Assembly (NCBI RefSeq): GCF_963677945.1
Contig: NZ_OY782578.1
Span: 2,819,258-2,883,257 of the forward strand
From: an uncultured Bacteroides sp.
Lineage (GTDB): Bacteria > Bacteroidota > Bacteroidia > Bacteroidales > Bacteroidaceae
Direction of reading: 5' to 3'
DNA: 64,000 bases
Shown here: one piece after another, positions 40,927 to 49,296 of the stretch
Layout of the letters: each line of letters begins with the position of its first letter
How positions within the stretch are numbered: position 1 is the stretch's first letter
Position numbers and translations under genes: made by a program
The notes under the pieces: model-generated
Seen by the model: only the letters and a program-made list of their open reading frames with translations
Databases searched by the model: none
Told to the model about the DNA's origin: nothing

Positions 40927-41796
40927 ATGCTAAAGCGTAAGTCATTATTAAAATATCTATCAGTTATCTGTATAATCCTTCAATTGATTGGATGTAGAGA
41001 TCTTGGTGAAGGATATCGTATTAAAGAAGATGGAGTTTACCGCTATTATTGGAATCCTATTGAGATTAGCCCTGAACCACATGAATGGCTAATTAAAGGC
41101 GCTGATCCAAAAACATTTCAGGTATGCAATAATCCGGATTGGGCAAAGGATAAGAACCATGTTTATTATAAAGACAATATTATTTTCGATGCAGACCCTA
41201 AAACTTTTGAATCTATTGACAGGTTATACGGGAAAGATAGTAAACACGTTTTTTATTATGAACCATATGCGCGCGCTGATAAACAGATTTCGGGCATAGT
41301 ATTAGGGGTAGATCCTAATTCTTTTCATAAAACAAAGGATGACATTTATACGGATGGAAAAGATCTGTATTATGCTAATTGTCCTATGCATGTTTATGAT
41401 ATTAAAACTTTTGTACAGGTAGATGAATTTGGTTATATGTTTAAAGATAAAAAATATTATTATCTAATTCCTCTAGGCGGACTTGATGGCAGAAAAATAA
41501 AGAGATATCCACTTTCAGATTATAAAACATTTCACGTATTAAAAGAGAAAAGCTCAATACTTGAATCAGAATACATGGCTGATAAGAAGACGGTTTATTA
41601 TGATTCTCTTGTTGTTCAAGGCGCAGATGCAAAAAGTTTTATAGCGCTTAATTTAAACTACGGTAAAGATAATTATAGGGTTTATTATAATAGTAAGAAG
41701 TTAATTAAAGCGGATGCCAAAACGTTTTGTGTTGACGGTCTTGATTCTGCTCACGATGTCAATCATGCTTATATACGAGATAGTATTATCAAATAA
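40927..41796 (+). CDS. DKNYY-family lipoprotein
   Basis: 289 aa. The signal peptide ends in a lipobox (LQLIGC). The body consists of repeated short units of the DKNYY type: WAKDKNHVYYKDNIIFDADPKTF, GKDSKHVFYYEP, ADKKTVYYDSLVVQGADAKSF and GKDNYRVYYNSKKLIKADAKTF. Such repeats form a beta-structured surface and have no known biochemical role. The leader contains the 12-bp repeat array. Monocistronic, outer-membrane or periplasmic. Confidence 0.85.
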   Translation: MLKRKSLLKYLSVICIILQLIGCRDLGEGYRIKEDGVYRYYWNPIEISPEPHEWLIKGADPKTFQVCNNPDWAKDKNHVYYKDNIIFDADPKTFESIDRLYGKDSKHVFYYEPYARADKQISGIVLGVDPNSFHKTKDDIYTDGKDLYYANCPMHVYDIKTFVQVDEFGYMFKDKKYYYLIPLGGLDGRKIKRYPLSDYKTFHVLKEKSSILESEYMADKKTVYYDSLVVQGADAKSFIALNLNYGKDNYRVYYNSKKLIKADAKTFCVDGLDSAHDVNHAYIRDSIIK

Positions 41797-42034
41797 GTTT
41801 ATATGTTTAGGTAGCTAAAACTTGTTATCCAACATGAGATAGAGGTGCTTTCTTTATTTCTACTAGATTTCATGAATGGAAAGAAATATTAGTATTGTTT
41901 TGTCAATAAAAATAATGTCATTATATTTACAAAATGAATCTCTATAAGAATGCCATTATCTAATGAAATTGCAATAGTTCTAGCTTTATAACTAGTAACC
42001 ATAACCATTAGACAAGGCCTCTAAACGAATAAAA

Positions 42035-42514
42035 ATGGAATCACAAGAATTGAGAGAAGGAGATAATCTGCAGCCAAAGGAAGAAAAGGCCAATACCAGA
42101 AATCCATTAGGTTTTTTTGGTGAGTGGGATTATAATATAACGACCGACCAAGAGGCTCCTTTACTTTATTCCAGATTCGCTATATATGCTTTTACGATTC
42201 TTTGCTCTGTCTTCTTTGGAGGGGTGCTGATGTTTCTCAATCTTAGGAGGCTGAATAACAAGCATGGACAAGCTGTTGTTGCTATTTACACTATTCTTTA
42301 TGGAGCAATAGCATACCCAGTTTTAATGCAGTTTGATATGAGAATATCTTTGCTAAATCTTGTCAATATTCTGGGCTCGATACCTTTTTATTATATATTT
42401 TGGGGTAAATATGTGGGTAAAGCTACGAAGTATAGAACTGAATCTGTTCTGATTCCATCGGTAATAGGTTCTGTTATTTTGGCTCTGTTTATCATACTAA
42501 TATTTAACATGTAA
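42035..42514 (+). CDS. Hypothetical membrane protein
   Basis: 159 aa. A charged N-terminal stretch of about 45 residues precedes four predicted membrane helices (48-70, 80-98, 105-125, 137-157). No family recognised. It ends 3 bp before the next gene, so the two are co-transcribed. The 41797-42034 gap holds no gene. Confidence 0.65.
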   Translation: MESQELREGDNLQPKEEKANTRNPLGFFGEWDYNITTDQEAPLLYSRFAIYAFTILCSVFFGGVLMFLNLRRLNNKHGQAVVAIYTILYGAIAYPVLMQFDMRISLLNLVNILGSIPFYYIFWGKYVGKATKYRTESVLIPSVIGSVILALFIILIFNM

Positions 42515-42517
42515 TTT

Positions 42518-42931
42518 ATGTACGAAGAAGATTATTTTATGAAATTGATTCAGGAGTTTTTTCAGGCATTGGATAAAGCCATTCATGGAAAGAAAAGTCT
42601 GGATAATCCATCTGACCAGGAGAATTGTGTCAGCGATTTGTATGGTTCTTATTTTCAGGCGGATTCTGCTTTCTTCTATGGATATGATGTGATGACGATA
42701 TTGGGCTTTCTGAGGGAAAGATGTGAAGAGCAAGACTTGCCTATGATGGTAGAAATGATTTCAGAACTGTTCTATCAGGATGCTCTGCTGAAAACGGATG
42801 ATGCACTGAAAGCTAATCTGCTTGAGAAAGCGTTGTTCTTTTTAATTTATTTCGACGAGCAGAGTGATACTTACTCTGTAGAGAGGAAGGATAAAATCGC
42901 TCTTATCAAAAGGATGCTTGGAAAAGAATAA
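42518..42931 (+). CDS. Hypothetical helical protein
   Basis: 137 aa, soluble, acidic and predicted all-helical, with tetratricopeptide-like spacing (LPMMVEMISELFYQDALLKTDDALKANLLEKALFF lies in residues 74-108). No named family is certain. It follows the membrane protein gene by 3 bp and probably forms a two-gene unit with it. Confidence 0.65.
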   Translation: MYEEDYFMKLIQEFFQALDKAIHGKKSLDNPSDQENCVSDLYGSYFQADSAFFYGYDVMTILGFLRERCEEQDLPMMVEMISELFYQDALLKTDDALKANLLEKALFFLIYFDEQSDTYSVERKDKIALIKRMLGKE

Positions 42932-43047
42932 TTCACTTTGTACCTTTTAGAGAAGTATGATCAACTCGATGATTTATTGGCTCTTGGGAAAGAATAATTC
43001 TGCAGGTTCTTTTTGATTCATCTGTCAGGATGTCTCTTTTTTACTAT

Positions 43048-43075
43048 TTTGCTAGCAGACTCTACTGTATCTTTG
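43048..43075 (+). promoter_or_regulatory. Promoter TTTG-N16-TATCTTTG
   Basis: -33 element TTTG at 43048-43051 and -7 element TATCTTTG at 43068-43075, one of the better two-part matches in the window. The AraC-family start codon follows 24 bp later. Confidence 0.55.
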
Positions 43076-43099
43076 CACTGAAATGTATTTCTGCAAAAC

Positions 43100-43906
43100 A
43101 TGGAAAAATTCAATGTTATAAATCCTTCTCTTCTACTGGCTCCCTTTGTGAAGTATTATTGGGTGCTGGAAACGGAAGGCGATTCGGTGGTGACGGAGCG
43201 TACTATTTCTACCGGGTGTATGAGTCTTGTGTTTCACAGGGGGAGTAGGTTGTTTTCATCGTTCGAGAATGATCTGCAACCTCAGTCGTTTATCAGCGGA
43301 CAGACTAAATTTTATACTGATGTTACTTCTACCGGAAAGATAAACATGATAGTGGTTGTTTTCCAACCTTATGCTGTAAAAGCTTTTTTCCCAATGTCTA
43401 TGTACGAGTTTCATGAAAAGAATATAGCTTTAGACGACATTGGAGACCCGGCGCTGAATGATTTAAAAAAGCGGGTGCTGGACACGGTGGATGATAATCA
43501 GTGCATCTGCATGATTGAGAGTTATCTTCTGAATCGTCTGCATTCTTTTGATGAATATAACATAAAGAGGATTGATGCTGTTGTAAAAGGTATCAACGAG
43601 CAACCTATGATAAACGTTACTGATCTGTCGCAGATTGCTTGTTTGAGCGACAAACAATTAAACAGGGTTTTTGCTGAATATGTTGGTTCGATGCCAAAAG
43701 AGTTTATTCGTATTGTTCGTCTGCAACGGGCGTTGTACCTGCTTCAAAACTCTGCTACTGAGAATTTTACCCAATTGGCGTATGAATGTGGATTCTATGA
43801 TCAGGCTCATCTTATTAAGGAGTTTAAAGCTTTCTCGGGGTACACGCCAAAGGAATATCTGCTTGTTTGTGATCCTTACTCAGATTATTTCTCTGATCCC
43901 TTATAA
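43100..43906 (+). CDS. AraC-family transcriptional regulator
   Basis: 268 aa. An N-terminal cupin-like sensor (LLAPFVKYYWVLETEG, TGCMSLVFHRGSRLF, PYAVKAFFPMSMYEF), residues 8-140, of the kind found in DUF6597-type AraC proteins. The C-terminal double helix-turn-helix (TDLSQIACLSDKQLNRVFAEYVGSMPKEFIRIVRL, then AYECGFYDQAHLIKEFKAFSGYTPKEY) is intact. It is followed 79 bp later by a VOC protein gene with its own promoter, which it may control. Confidence 0.9.
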   Translation: MEKFNVINPSLLLAPFVKYYWVLETEGDSVVTERTISTGCMSLVFHRGSRLFSSFENDLQPQSFISGQTKFYTDVTSTGKINMIVVVFQPYAVKAFFPMSMYEFHEKNIALDDIGDPALNDLKKRVLDTVDDNQCICMIESYLLNRLHSFDEYNIKRIDAVVKGINEQPMINVTDLSQIACLSDKQLNRVFAEYVGSMPKEFIRIVRLQRALYLLQNSATENFTQLAYECGFYDQAHLIKEFKAFSGYTPKEYLLVCDPYSDYFSDPL

Positions 43907-43943
43907 TGTCTTTTATTTACAATTTTACGAAACTTAATCGCTC

Positions 43944-43951
43944 TATTTTTG
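43944..43951 (+). promoter_or_regulatory. -7 element TATTTTTG before the VOC gene
   Basis: Matches TAnnTTTG, 34 bp upstream of the ATG at 43986. Confidence 0.45.
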
Positions 43952-43985
43952 CAGAGTCAATTAATAACAAACAAAATTAGAGATT

Positions 43986-44354
43986 ATGAAAAAGTTACTT
44001 GTGTTTTTCGAGATTCCTGCAGCAGACTTTGGCAGAGCCGTGAAATTTTATGAAACTATCCTTGATGTGAAGACTTCTGTTTACGATTGTGAGAATGAGA
44101 AGATGGCTTGTTTTCCTGAGGAAGAGGGGGTATGCCCCGGTGCTATTTCTTATGCACCTGGTTTCCTTCCTTCTGCAAATGGTGTACTGGTAAGCCTTAA
44201 TTGTGATGATATGGAGGCAACTCACGCTCTTATTGTGGCTAATGGAGGAAAGATTGTTATTCCTAAAACTAAAATAGAGGCGGAGGGAAGGGGTTTCTTC
44301 TCAACTTTTACAGATAGTGAAGGAAATACCATCGGCTTGTATTCGGATAAGTAG
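43986..44354 (+). CDS. VOC-superfamily protein (glyoxalase-like)
   Basis: 122 aa with the paired beta-alpha-beta-beta-beta modules of vicinal oxygen chelate proteins: FFEIPAADFGRAVKFYETIL in the first and LVSLNCDDMEATHALIVANGGKIV then GRGFFSTFTDSEGNTIGLYS in the second. The metal-ligand set of true glyoxalase I is not complete, so it may bind rather than convert its substrate. It sits after an AraC regulator, a common pairing. Confidence 0.88.
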   Translation: MKKLLVFFEIPAADFGRAVKFYETILDVKTSVYDCENEKMACFPEEEGVCPGAISYAPGFLPSANGVLVSLNCDDMEATHALIVANGGKIVIPKTKIEAEGRGFFSTFTDSEGNTIGLYSDK

Positions 44355-44373
44355 GGGCTTGTAATTTAAAATT

Positions 44374-44420
44374 AGGCTGTGTTGGCGAAGTTATTCATTA
44401 ATTTGCTAACACAGCTTTTT
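44374..44420 (+). terminator. Rho-independent terminator
   Basis: AGGCTGTGTTGGC pairs with GCTAACACAGCTT (wobble included) and a TTTTTT run follows. Confidence 0.75.
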
Positions 44421-44579
44421 TATGCTCCTAATCAAAGTGCGATGTATATTCTTTGTACTGTATTTATCTGAGATGGAATTTATATCGGTAAAAGTTTTGT
44501 TAATAAATATTTCGTTATTATATTTACATAATTGAATTTGCTTTGATGATTTAATATTAGACCATTTAAATTTCTAACT

Positions 44580-45392
44580 ATGAAAAAAACAATCTGCTTT
44601 ATATTCTTATCTATGTTTCTCTTGACTGGATGTGGTGCTAAAGAAAGTGATACAATGACCGAAGTTACCTCTCTTGGAAGTCTAAGTGAAGCGAAATCGG
44701 ACAATTACATAAATACTGTTGACCGGAAATTGATTAAAAATGGGAGTCTTAAATTCCAGACTAATGATATAGATAAGACTGATGCGTTTATTAAAAGTGC
44801 AGTTAAGAAGTTTGATGCATATATTTCGAATGACGAAAAATATAGTAACGAATCAAATAAAGGGTGTGACTTAACACTCCGTGTACCGTCAGCTAAATAC
44901 GATAGCTTGATGACTTATATCATTGATAATGCAGACATCAAGAGTCTGGATAATAAATCGACGAATATTGAAGATGTAACTGAAGACTATATCGATACTC
45001 AGACTCGCCTGAAAATTAAAAAGGCTTCTGAAGCCAAGCTGATTGTATTGCTAAATAAAGCCAAGGACTTGAAGGATCTTCTTGCTGTACAAAAGCAACT
45101 GACCGACTTGCAAGCTGATATTGAGTCTATTGAAGGACGTATGAAATATCTGAATGATCAGGTTAATTATAGCACGCTCACAGTTTCTTTCTATAAAAAC
45201 GCGGTAAAATCGAATACTTTCTTCGGAGACTTTTGGGATGCGCTAAAGAATGGATGGCAGGTTTTTCTTCAGGGTCTCACATTTATAGCTAATCTGTGGG
45301 TAATTATTCTTGTATCGGTATTCCTTGTTATGGGCTTTAAATCTTATAGAAGGCGTAAAAAGAACGGTAAGAATACGAAGAACGCTGAGTAA
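44580..45392 (+). CDS. DUF4349 lipoprotein
   Basis: 270 aa. Lipobox FLLTGC. The DUF4349 domain spans residues 45-215: RKLIKNGSLKFQTNDIDKTD, TLRVPSAKYDSLMTYI, EDVTEDYIDTQTRLK and IEGRMKYLNDQVNYSTLTVSF, with a coiled-coil in the middle. One membrane helix (FIANLWVIILVSVFLVMGF) and a basic tail close the protein. Family members are envelope proteins of unknown role. The length is normal. Confidence 0.88.
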   Translation: MKKTICFIFLSMFLLTGCGAKESDTMTEVTSLGSLSEAKSDNYINTVDRKLIKNGSLKFQTNDIDKTDAFIKSAVKKFDAYISNDEKYSNESNKGCDLTLRVPSAKYDSLMTYIIDNADIKSLDNKSTNIEDVTEDYIDTQTRLKIKKASEAKLIVLLNKAKDLKDLLAVQKQLTDLQADIESIEGRMKYLNDQVNYSTLTVSFYKNAVKSNTFFGDFWDALKNGWQVFLQGLTFIANLWVIILVSVFLVMGFKSYRRRKKNGKNTKNAE

Positions 45393-45410
45393 GCAGAGAA
45401 GTATATCCGA

Positions 45411-45561
45411 CAAGCCTGGTGAACACGAAATAAATAAGAGGGCCCATTAAATAGAACTGGATACAGTATCTCCGGTCAGCCTTGTGAACTCGAAATAGAT
45501 AAGGGGACCCATTAAAGAGAGATGAACACAGAGTCTCCGGCAAGCCTGATGAAAGCCAAAT
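45411..45561 (+). repeat. Tandem repeat, about 65 bp, two and a third copies
   Basis: Copies begin near 45411, 45477 and 45541 and share CAAGCCTGGTGAAC, CGAAATAAATAAG, CCCATTAAA and a CAGTATCTCCGG-like end. The rest of 45393-45864 holds a -7 element TATATTTG at 45629-45636 and no gene. Confidence 0.7.
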
Positions 45562-45864
45562 GGCTTCTGACTAGTGTTTGTGGTGCTTCTTTCTCAATTG
45601 GAATTGCCCTAAAACAAACTAAATTCTTTATATTTGTAGTCTATAAATAAAAGCCATATTTTTATATGGCACGCTTATAAATCGAGATTATTATGTAAGT
45701 TTGTAGTCTATATTTTATTTATGAATTTGATATAAGAACTGAAAACGTAAATTTGTGATTATTTTACTGTATATCAGCTAAATAAACGTTCAATTAATAG
45801 TCCTTACGTTTTTATTGATAACTCTCTGCGGTGAGGACAGCAGAGAAAAACAGAATGCTTAATT

Positions 45865-46731
45865 ATGTTTAGTGTATTATTGGGGACGATAGTTATTATT
45901 GTTATAATAAGTTTTTCAAAACATATCTATAAGAAACAGCACGATTTCTTTATCAGAAACTATTATGTTTTTCCCAGGAGCCTTCGGGGGAAAATAAAAA
46001 ACACGGATTTGTTTAAGGATTTGATATGGTTCATTAATCTGGTACTGTTTGTCTTTATCATATTTCTGCTAGGCGCAATTGTGGCATTCAAGTTATTTGG
46101 AAGTAGCGGTGCTAATCATGCCTTGCTAAAAACGATCTATTTTTGGTTTGGAGCAGGAGCTGTGTATAGCAAATTGTCTGTTATGCTGTTTTCTACATCT
46201 GCTTTGTTTATAGTAAGCTATAGTCTGTCTAAATTCCTGGGAGAGCATCGCAAAAAGAATTCTATCGAGGGTATGAAGGCTATTCTTGAGCTTAGAAAAA
46301 TGCTGGATGAAGATAAGTACTTTGAGATTTATCGTGATTTACACTTCGGAGAATATGATTTTGTAGAGACTCCTTCTACTAAAGAGGAAGAAACAAAACA
46401 GCTGGAACTTTTCCATTATTTAGGTGTTATGGAGTCGGCAAGTACTATGGTTAGAAAGGAAATAGTAGATATGGATCAGTTCTACAAGCATTTTGGATGC
46501 AGAGTAGTGTCTATAGTGAAATGTGAAGCGCTGAAGGATTATCTGCATGATAATAAGGAATTGTGGACTGACCTGCTCTGGGTTATTCGTGAAATGAAGA
46601 AGATTGAGAAGGACAAATTTGAGAATACAAATACTCATAAGGATAAAACATCGCATCATGACAGTGAGATGTTTACCAAAGGAAGAAATTGGATGAAAAA
46701 AGGTGGTAAATATTTATTTGACGATAAATAG
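45865..46731 (+). CDS. Hypothetical membrane protein with cytoplasmic helical domain
   Basis: 288 aa. Three predicted membrane helices lie at about residues 2-20, 50-75 and 100-120, followed by a soluble helical domain (SIEGMKAILELRKMLDEDKYFEIYRDL) resembling DUF4760-type domains. The C-terminal 40 residues are charged and His/Lys-rich. No catalytic motif. It is single, closed by a strong terminator, with a long 5' gap. Confidence 0.65.
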   Translation: MFSVLLGTIVIIVIISFSKHIYKKQHDFFIRNYYVFPRSLRGKIKNTDLFKDLIWFINLVLFVFIIFLLGAIVAFKLFGSSGANHALLKTIYFWFGAGAVYSKLSVMLFSTSALFIVSYSLSKFLGEHRKKNSIEGMKAILELRKMLDEDKYFEIYRDLHFGEYDFVETPSTKEEETKQLELFHYLGVMESASTMVRKEIVDMDQFYKHFGCRVVSIVKCEALKDYLHDNKELWTDLLWVIREMKKIEKDKFENTNTHKDKTSHHDSEMFTKGRNWMKKGGKYLFDDK

Positions 46732-46750
46732 TACTTCCTAAAGTACAGGA

Positions 46751-46786
46751 AATGGCAAGATGGACGATCCTATCTTGCCATTTTTT
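46751..46786 (+). terminator. Rho-independent terminator
   Basis: AATGGCAAGAT and ATCTTGCCATT form a strong stem followed by TTTTT. Confidence 0.85.
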
Positions 46787-46912
46787 ATTTAAAACAGGAT
46801 TAGTTTTATAATTGTATAGAAATTAAAAAATATCATAACAGAAGGTGTTGAGCTAAAATAATATATTTATCTTCGTGCCTCAAATTTATTATATCTTTAT
46901 TAATTAATCTCT

Positions 46913-47422
46913 ATGGAAAAGAAAACAATCAATTTGCCTGAAATGATTAATGCCGAGGCTGAATCTCTGAATATCGTTATTACAAAGAATGAAGTATTGG
47001 AGTTGGACATCACTAATGCTTTAAATACGCTTTCTCAGCTGTTGGATGATAAGAAAACTGCACTTTATTTTAAGGAAAAAGTTGATATTTCTTTTGAAGG
47101 ATTCAATGATAATGAGAATAAATTGTGGGAAGTACCCGATGTTAGAAATTATATTTGTAAACTTGATGAGCAATTCCCTTTCTGGTTTTATTTTTTATCA
47201 ACGAATGGAGATGCTTTGTTCCTTCTTTTTAAAAGTCAGCTGATTCCTTTTCTCTCACCTGAAGCTGATAAAGAGCTCAATCAGCCGAAGCTAAGAGATT
47301 GCTTTATTACAAGATGGTTGCCTTCAATGAATCAGGTTTGTGACTATACCGGCATTTCTTTGCACGAAAATGATGAGATGACGCAAAGGCTGTTTAATTA
47401 CTTAAAGAACAGAAATGTATAA
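46913..47422 (+). CDS. Hypothetical protein
   Basis: 169 aa, soluble, acidic, no signal peptide and no recognised domain. The sequence PFWFYFLSTNGDALFLLFKSQ suggests a buried aromatic core. Its last codons overlap the first unit of the tandem repeat array at 47417, so the array may have grown from, or replaced, the original 3' end. Confidence 0.65.
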   Translation: MEKKTINLPEMINAEAESLNIVITKNEVLELDITNALNTLSQLLDDKKTALYFKEKVDISFEGFNDNENKLWEVPDVRNYICKLDEQFPFWFYFLSTNGDALFLLFKSQLIPFLSPEADKELNQPKLRDCFITRWLPSMNQVCDYTGISLHENDEMTQRLFNYLKNRNV

Positions 47423-47782
47423 TTGATGTTATCTCTTCTCTTAAAGCTAGCTGATTGGTAATATATTCCTCAAAATGAGTATAATTGCCATAATCTCTTC
47501 TTTTAAAGGGGTATAAAAACTGAAGATGGTTTTTATATGCTATAACGTATAATTGCTGTAATATCTTCTCTTGAAGCTAGCTGATTGGTAATATATTCCT
47601 CAAAACGAGTACAATTGCTATAATCTTTTCTCTTAAAGGGTTGAATCTGACAAAGCCCATAGTGTTATAGCTAATCGTATAATTACTGTAATCTCTTCTC
47701 TTAAAGGAGCGTAAAAACTGAAGATGGGTTTTATGCAATAACGTATAATTGCTGCAATATATTCTTTTTACGGTTATAAATA
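47417..47782 (+). repeat. Higher-order tandem repeat, 130-bp period made of 62+68 bp units
   Basis: Units beginning GTATAATTG (one GTACAATTG, one GTATAATTA) start at 47417, 47479, 47547, 47609, 47677 and 47743. Each continues CTGTAATCTCTTCTCTTAAAG with small changes. Odd and even units differ (AGCTAGCTGATTGGTAATA versus AAAACTGAAGATGG ends), giving a 130-bp super-unit repeated almost three times. No coding frame crosses it. Confidence 0.8.
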
Positions 47783-47806
47783 ATATGCTCTTCTTTTTGC
47801 TTTGAG

Positions 47807-47836
47807 AAGGTATAATTGTAACTACAATTATACCTT
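47807..47836 (-). terminator. Perfect hairpin at the stop of the 47835 gene
   Basis: AAGGTATAATTGTA and TACAATTATACCTT form a 14-bp stem with a 2-nt loop that touches the stop codon of the minus-strand gene. Its core GTATAATTG is the same as in the tandem units upstream. Confidence 0.65.
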
Positions 47837-48356
47837 AATCTGATTTTTTATTTTTATTAAAGAGCATGTACGCCGGGCATCCTGTTTCTTTCTGTTTGCA
47901 GTTGTTGCAGGCCAGTGTGCCGCGTACATAACCATTGCCACTTGTGGCTAAGAATACCAGTAGTAGTATGGCAATGAGTAAAACCAGATCAAAGTTTATA
48001 ATTAGTAGAATAACCCCCACAGATAATGGTATAAGTGATACCATAATGTCGGGTATCATATCTTTCCATGTCATTTCTTTAGCACAAAACCTTTTTGTAT
48101 CGCCCTTTTTAAAGATGTATGAGCTTAATTTTCCTTTTCCGAAAGCGCATCTTTTGCCCCAATAATAGCAGTTTATACAACCACTCTTCATTAGTCTGTA
48201 CTCTAAGATAATGAGGTATAACAAGTAAATTAAGGAATAGACCAATCCTAACCTGAGAATGATAAAGAAACCAAGTGCATCTATCCCCAATGATACTATA
48301 TTTGAGAGTAACACGATACGAATGGGGTAGTTCTCATATCCTTTTGATGGTTCCAT
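47835..48356 (-). CDS. Membrane protein with conserved cysteine clusters
   Basis: 173 aa. Helices at about 12-30, 33-52 and 100-135. Between and after them lie two cysteine groups: CINCYYWGKRCAFGKG with a later Cys in KRFCAKEM, and CNNCKQKETGCPAY near the C-terminus. These could bind iron-sulfur or zinc, or form disulfides. No named family is recognised. It is 10 bp from the next gene upstream in a three-gene minus-strand cluster. Confidence 0.7.
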   Translation of the reverse strand: MEPSKGYENYPIRIVLLSNIVSLGIDALGFFIILRLGLVYSLIYLLYLIILEYRLMKSGCINCYYWGKRCAFGKGKLSSYIFKKGDTKRFCAKEMTWKDMIPDIMVSLIPLSVGVILLIINFDLVLLIAILLLVFLATSGNGYVRGTLACNNCKQKETGCPAYMLFNKNKKSD

Positions 48357-48366
48357 ATTCTATTAG

Positions 48367-48969
48367 TTAATGTTTTTTGTGAAGCTTGATTGTTATCACT
48401 TTTTGTGTTATCCAATATTGAAAAAGAGTAAGGAATATGCCACCAATAACAGCAAATATAGTTAGCTGTAATTTCGAAAGTGATATATTGAGCATACCTT
48501 TTAAATTCGATATTGTATATTCGTCGGTTAATCCCAGATATATGGCTATCACTGAAATAACGCTCATCCATGCAGTTGTAAAGATAGCAACCTCTTTTAT
48601 ACTTTTCTTGTAAATGTAAGGAGAGGTTCTTTGTAAGAGAATTCTTTGTCTCCAATAATATCCTGCCAGAATGCCTGGAATAAGATTGAATATTGGCACT
48701 CCCATAAAAAAGCCAAATGTGTATATGCTATAAAGTGAATATATTGTTATTAGTACCCATTTGGGAAGCAGGTATATTTGGTATTTTCTTACCTTTTGTA
48801 TTAGATAATCAAGTAGAAAGCCTGCTATAAGGCCTGTTAACGCAGCTATCGCTATCTTTTTATTGTCGGTTGTAAAAAGTAGGGACGACCACCAAAAGAG
48901 CAGAAACAGTGCTATTGGAAGTGTAAACAATATGATCAGGTTAAATAATAATTCGACAATCTTCGACAT
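48367..48969 (-). CDS. Hypothetical multi-pass membrane protein
   Basis: 200 aa with five or six predicted helices and few polar loops (LFNLIILFTLPIALFLLFWW, AAWMSVISVIAIYLGL-like segments). No signature. It is the middle gene of the small cluster 49296 to 47835, with 24 bp and 10 bp gaps, so the three are probably co-transcribed. Confidence 0.65.
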   Translation of the reverse strand: MSKIVELLFNLIILFTLPIALFLLFWWSSLLFTTDNKKIAIAALTGLIAGFLLDYLIQKVRKYQIYLLPKWVLITIYSLYSIYTFGFFMGVPIFNLIPGILAGYYWRQRILLQRTSPYIYKKSIKEVAIFTTAWMSVISVIAIYLGLTDEYTISNLKGMLNISLSKLQLTIFAVIGGIFLTLFQYWITQKVITIKLHKKH

Positions 48970-48993
48970 TTTATCATTGTTTAATATTCGGTA

Positions 48994-49296
48994 TTATTGC
49001 TTTGCAGGAACGTCTGTATTAGTTATAGCAGGTGATTTTTTATCTGGACTTATGAGGCTACCGGGCAATTCTCCGGCTAATTCATTCGAAAGGTTCCACT
49101 CGTCAATAAAGGAGTTGGTTGCGGGATCTTCCATGTTCATTATACTACCCGAATTGATAGCAAAACCTCCAACAGTGCCCCAACTAGTTACGTTGGTAGT
49201 GATTTTACCATTAGTATCTTGAAGTTCTTTTAATTCACTGCAGGATGATAAACATATCAGGGAGATGATTAATGATAATAACTTAGTTCTTTTCAT
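48994..49296 (-). CDS. Small lipoprotein
   Basis: 100 aa. The signal peptide and lipobox (LICLSSC) are clear, then a short polar mature part (ELKELQDTNGKITTNVTSWG) with no recognised domain. It is first in the three-gene minus-strand cluster of envelope proteins. Confidence 0.65.
   Translation of the reverse strand: MKRTKLLSLIISLICLSSCSELKELQDTNGKITTNVTSWGTVGGFAINSGSIMNMEDPATNSFIDEWNLSNELAGELPGSLISPDKKSPAITNTDVPAKQ

Noticed and set aside
47417-47782. CRISPR-like appearance of regular repeats
   Set aside because: Units of 62-68 bp are similar along their whole length, so there are no unique spacers, and no cas genes are in the window.
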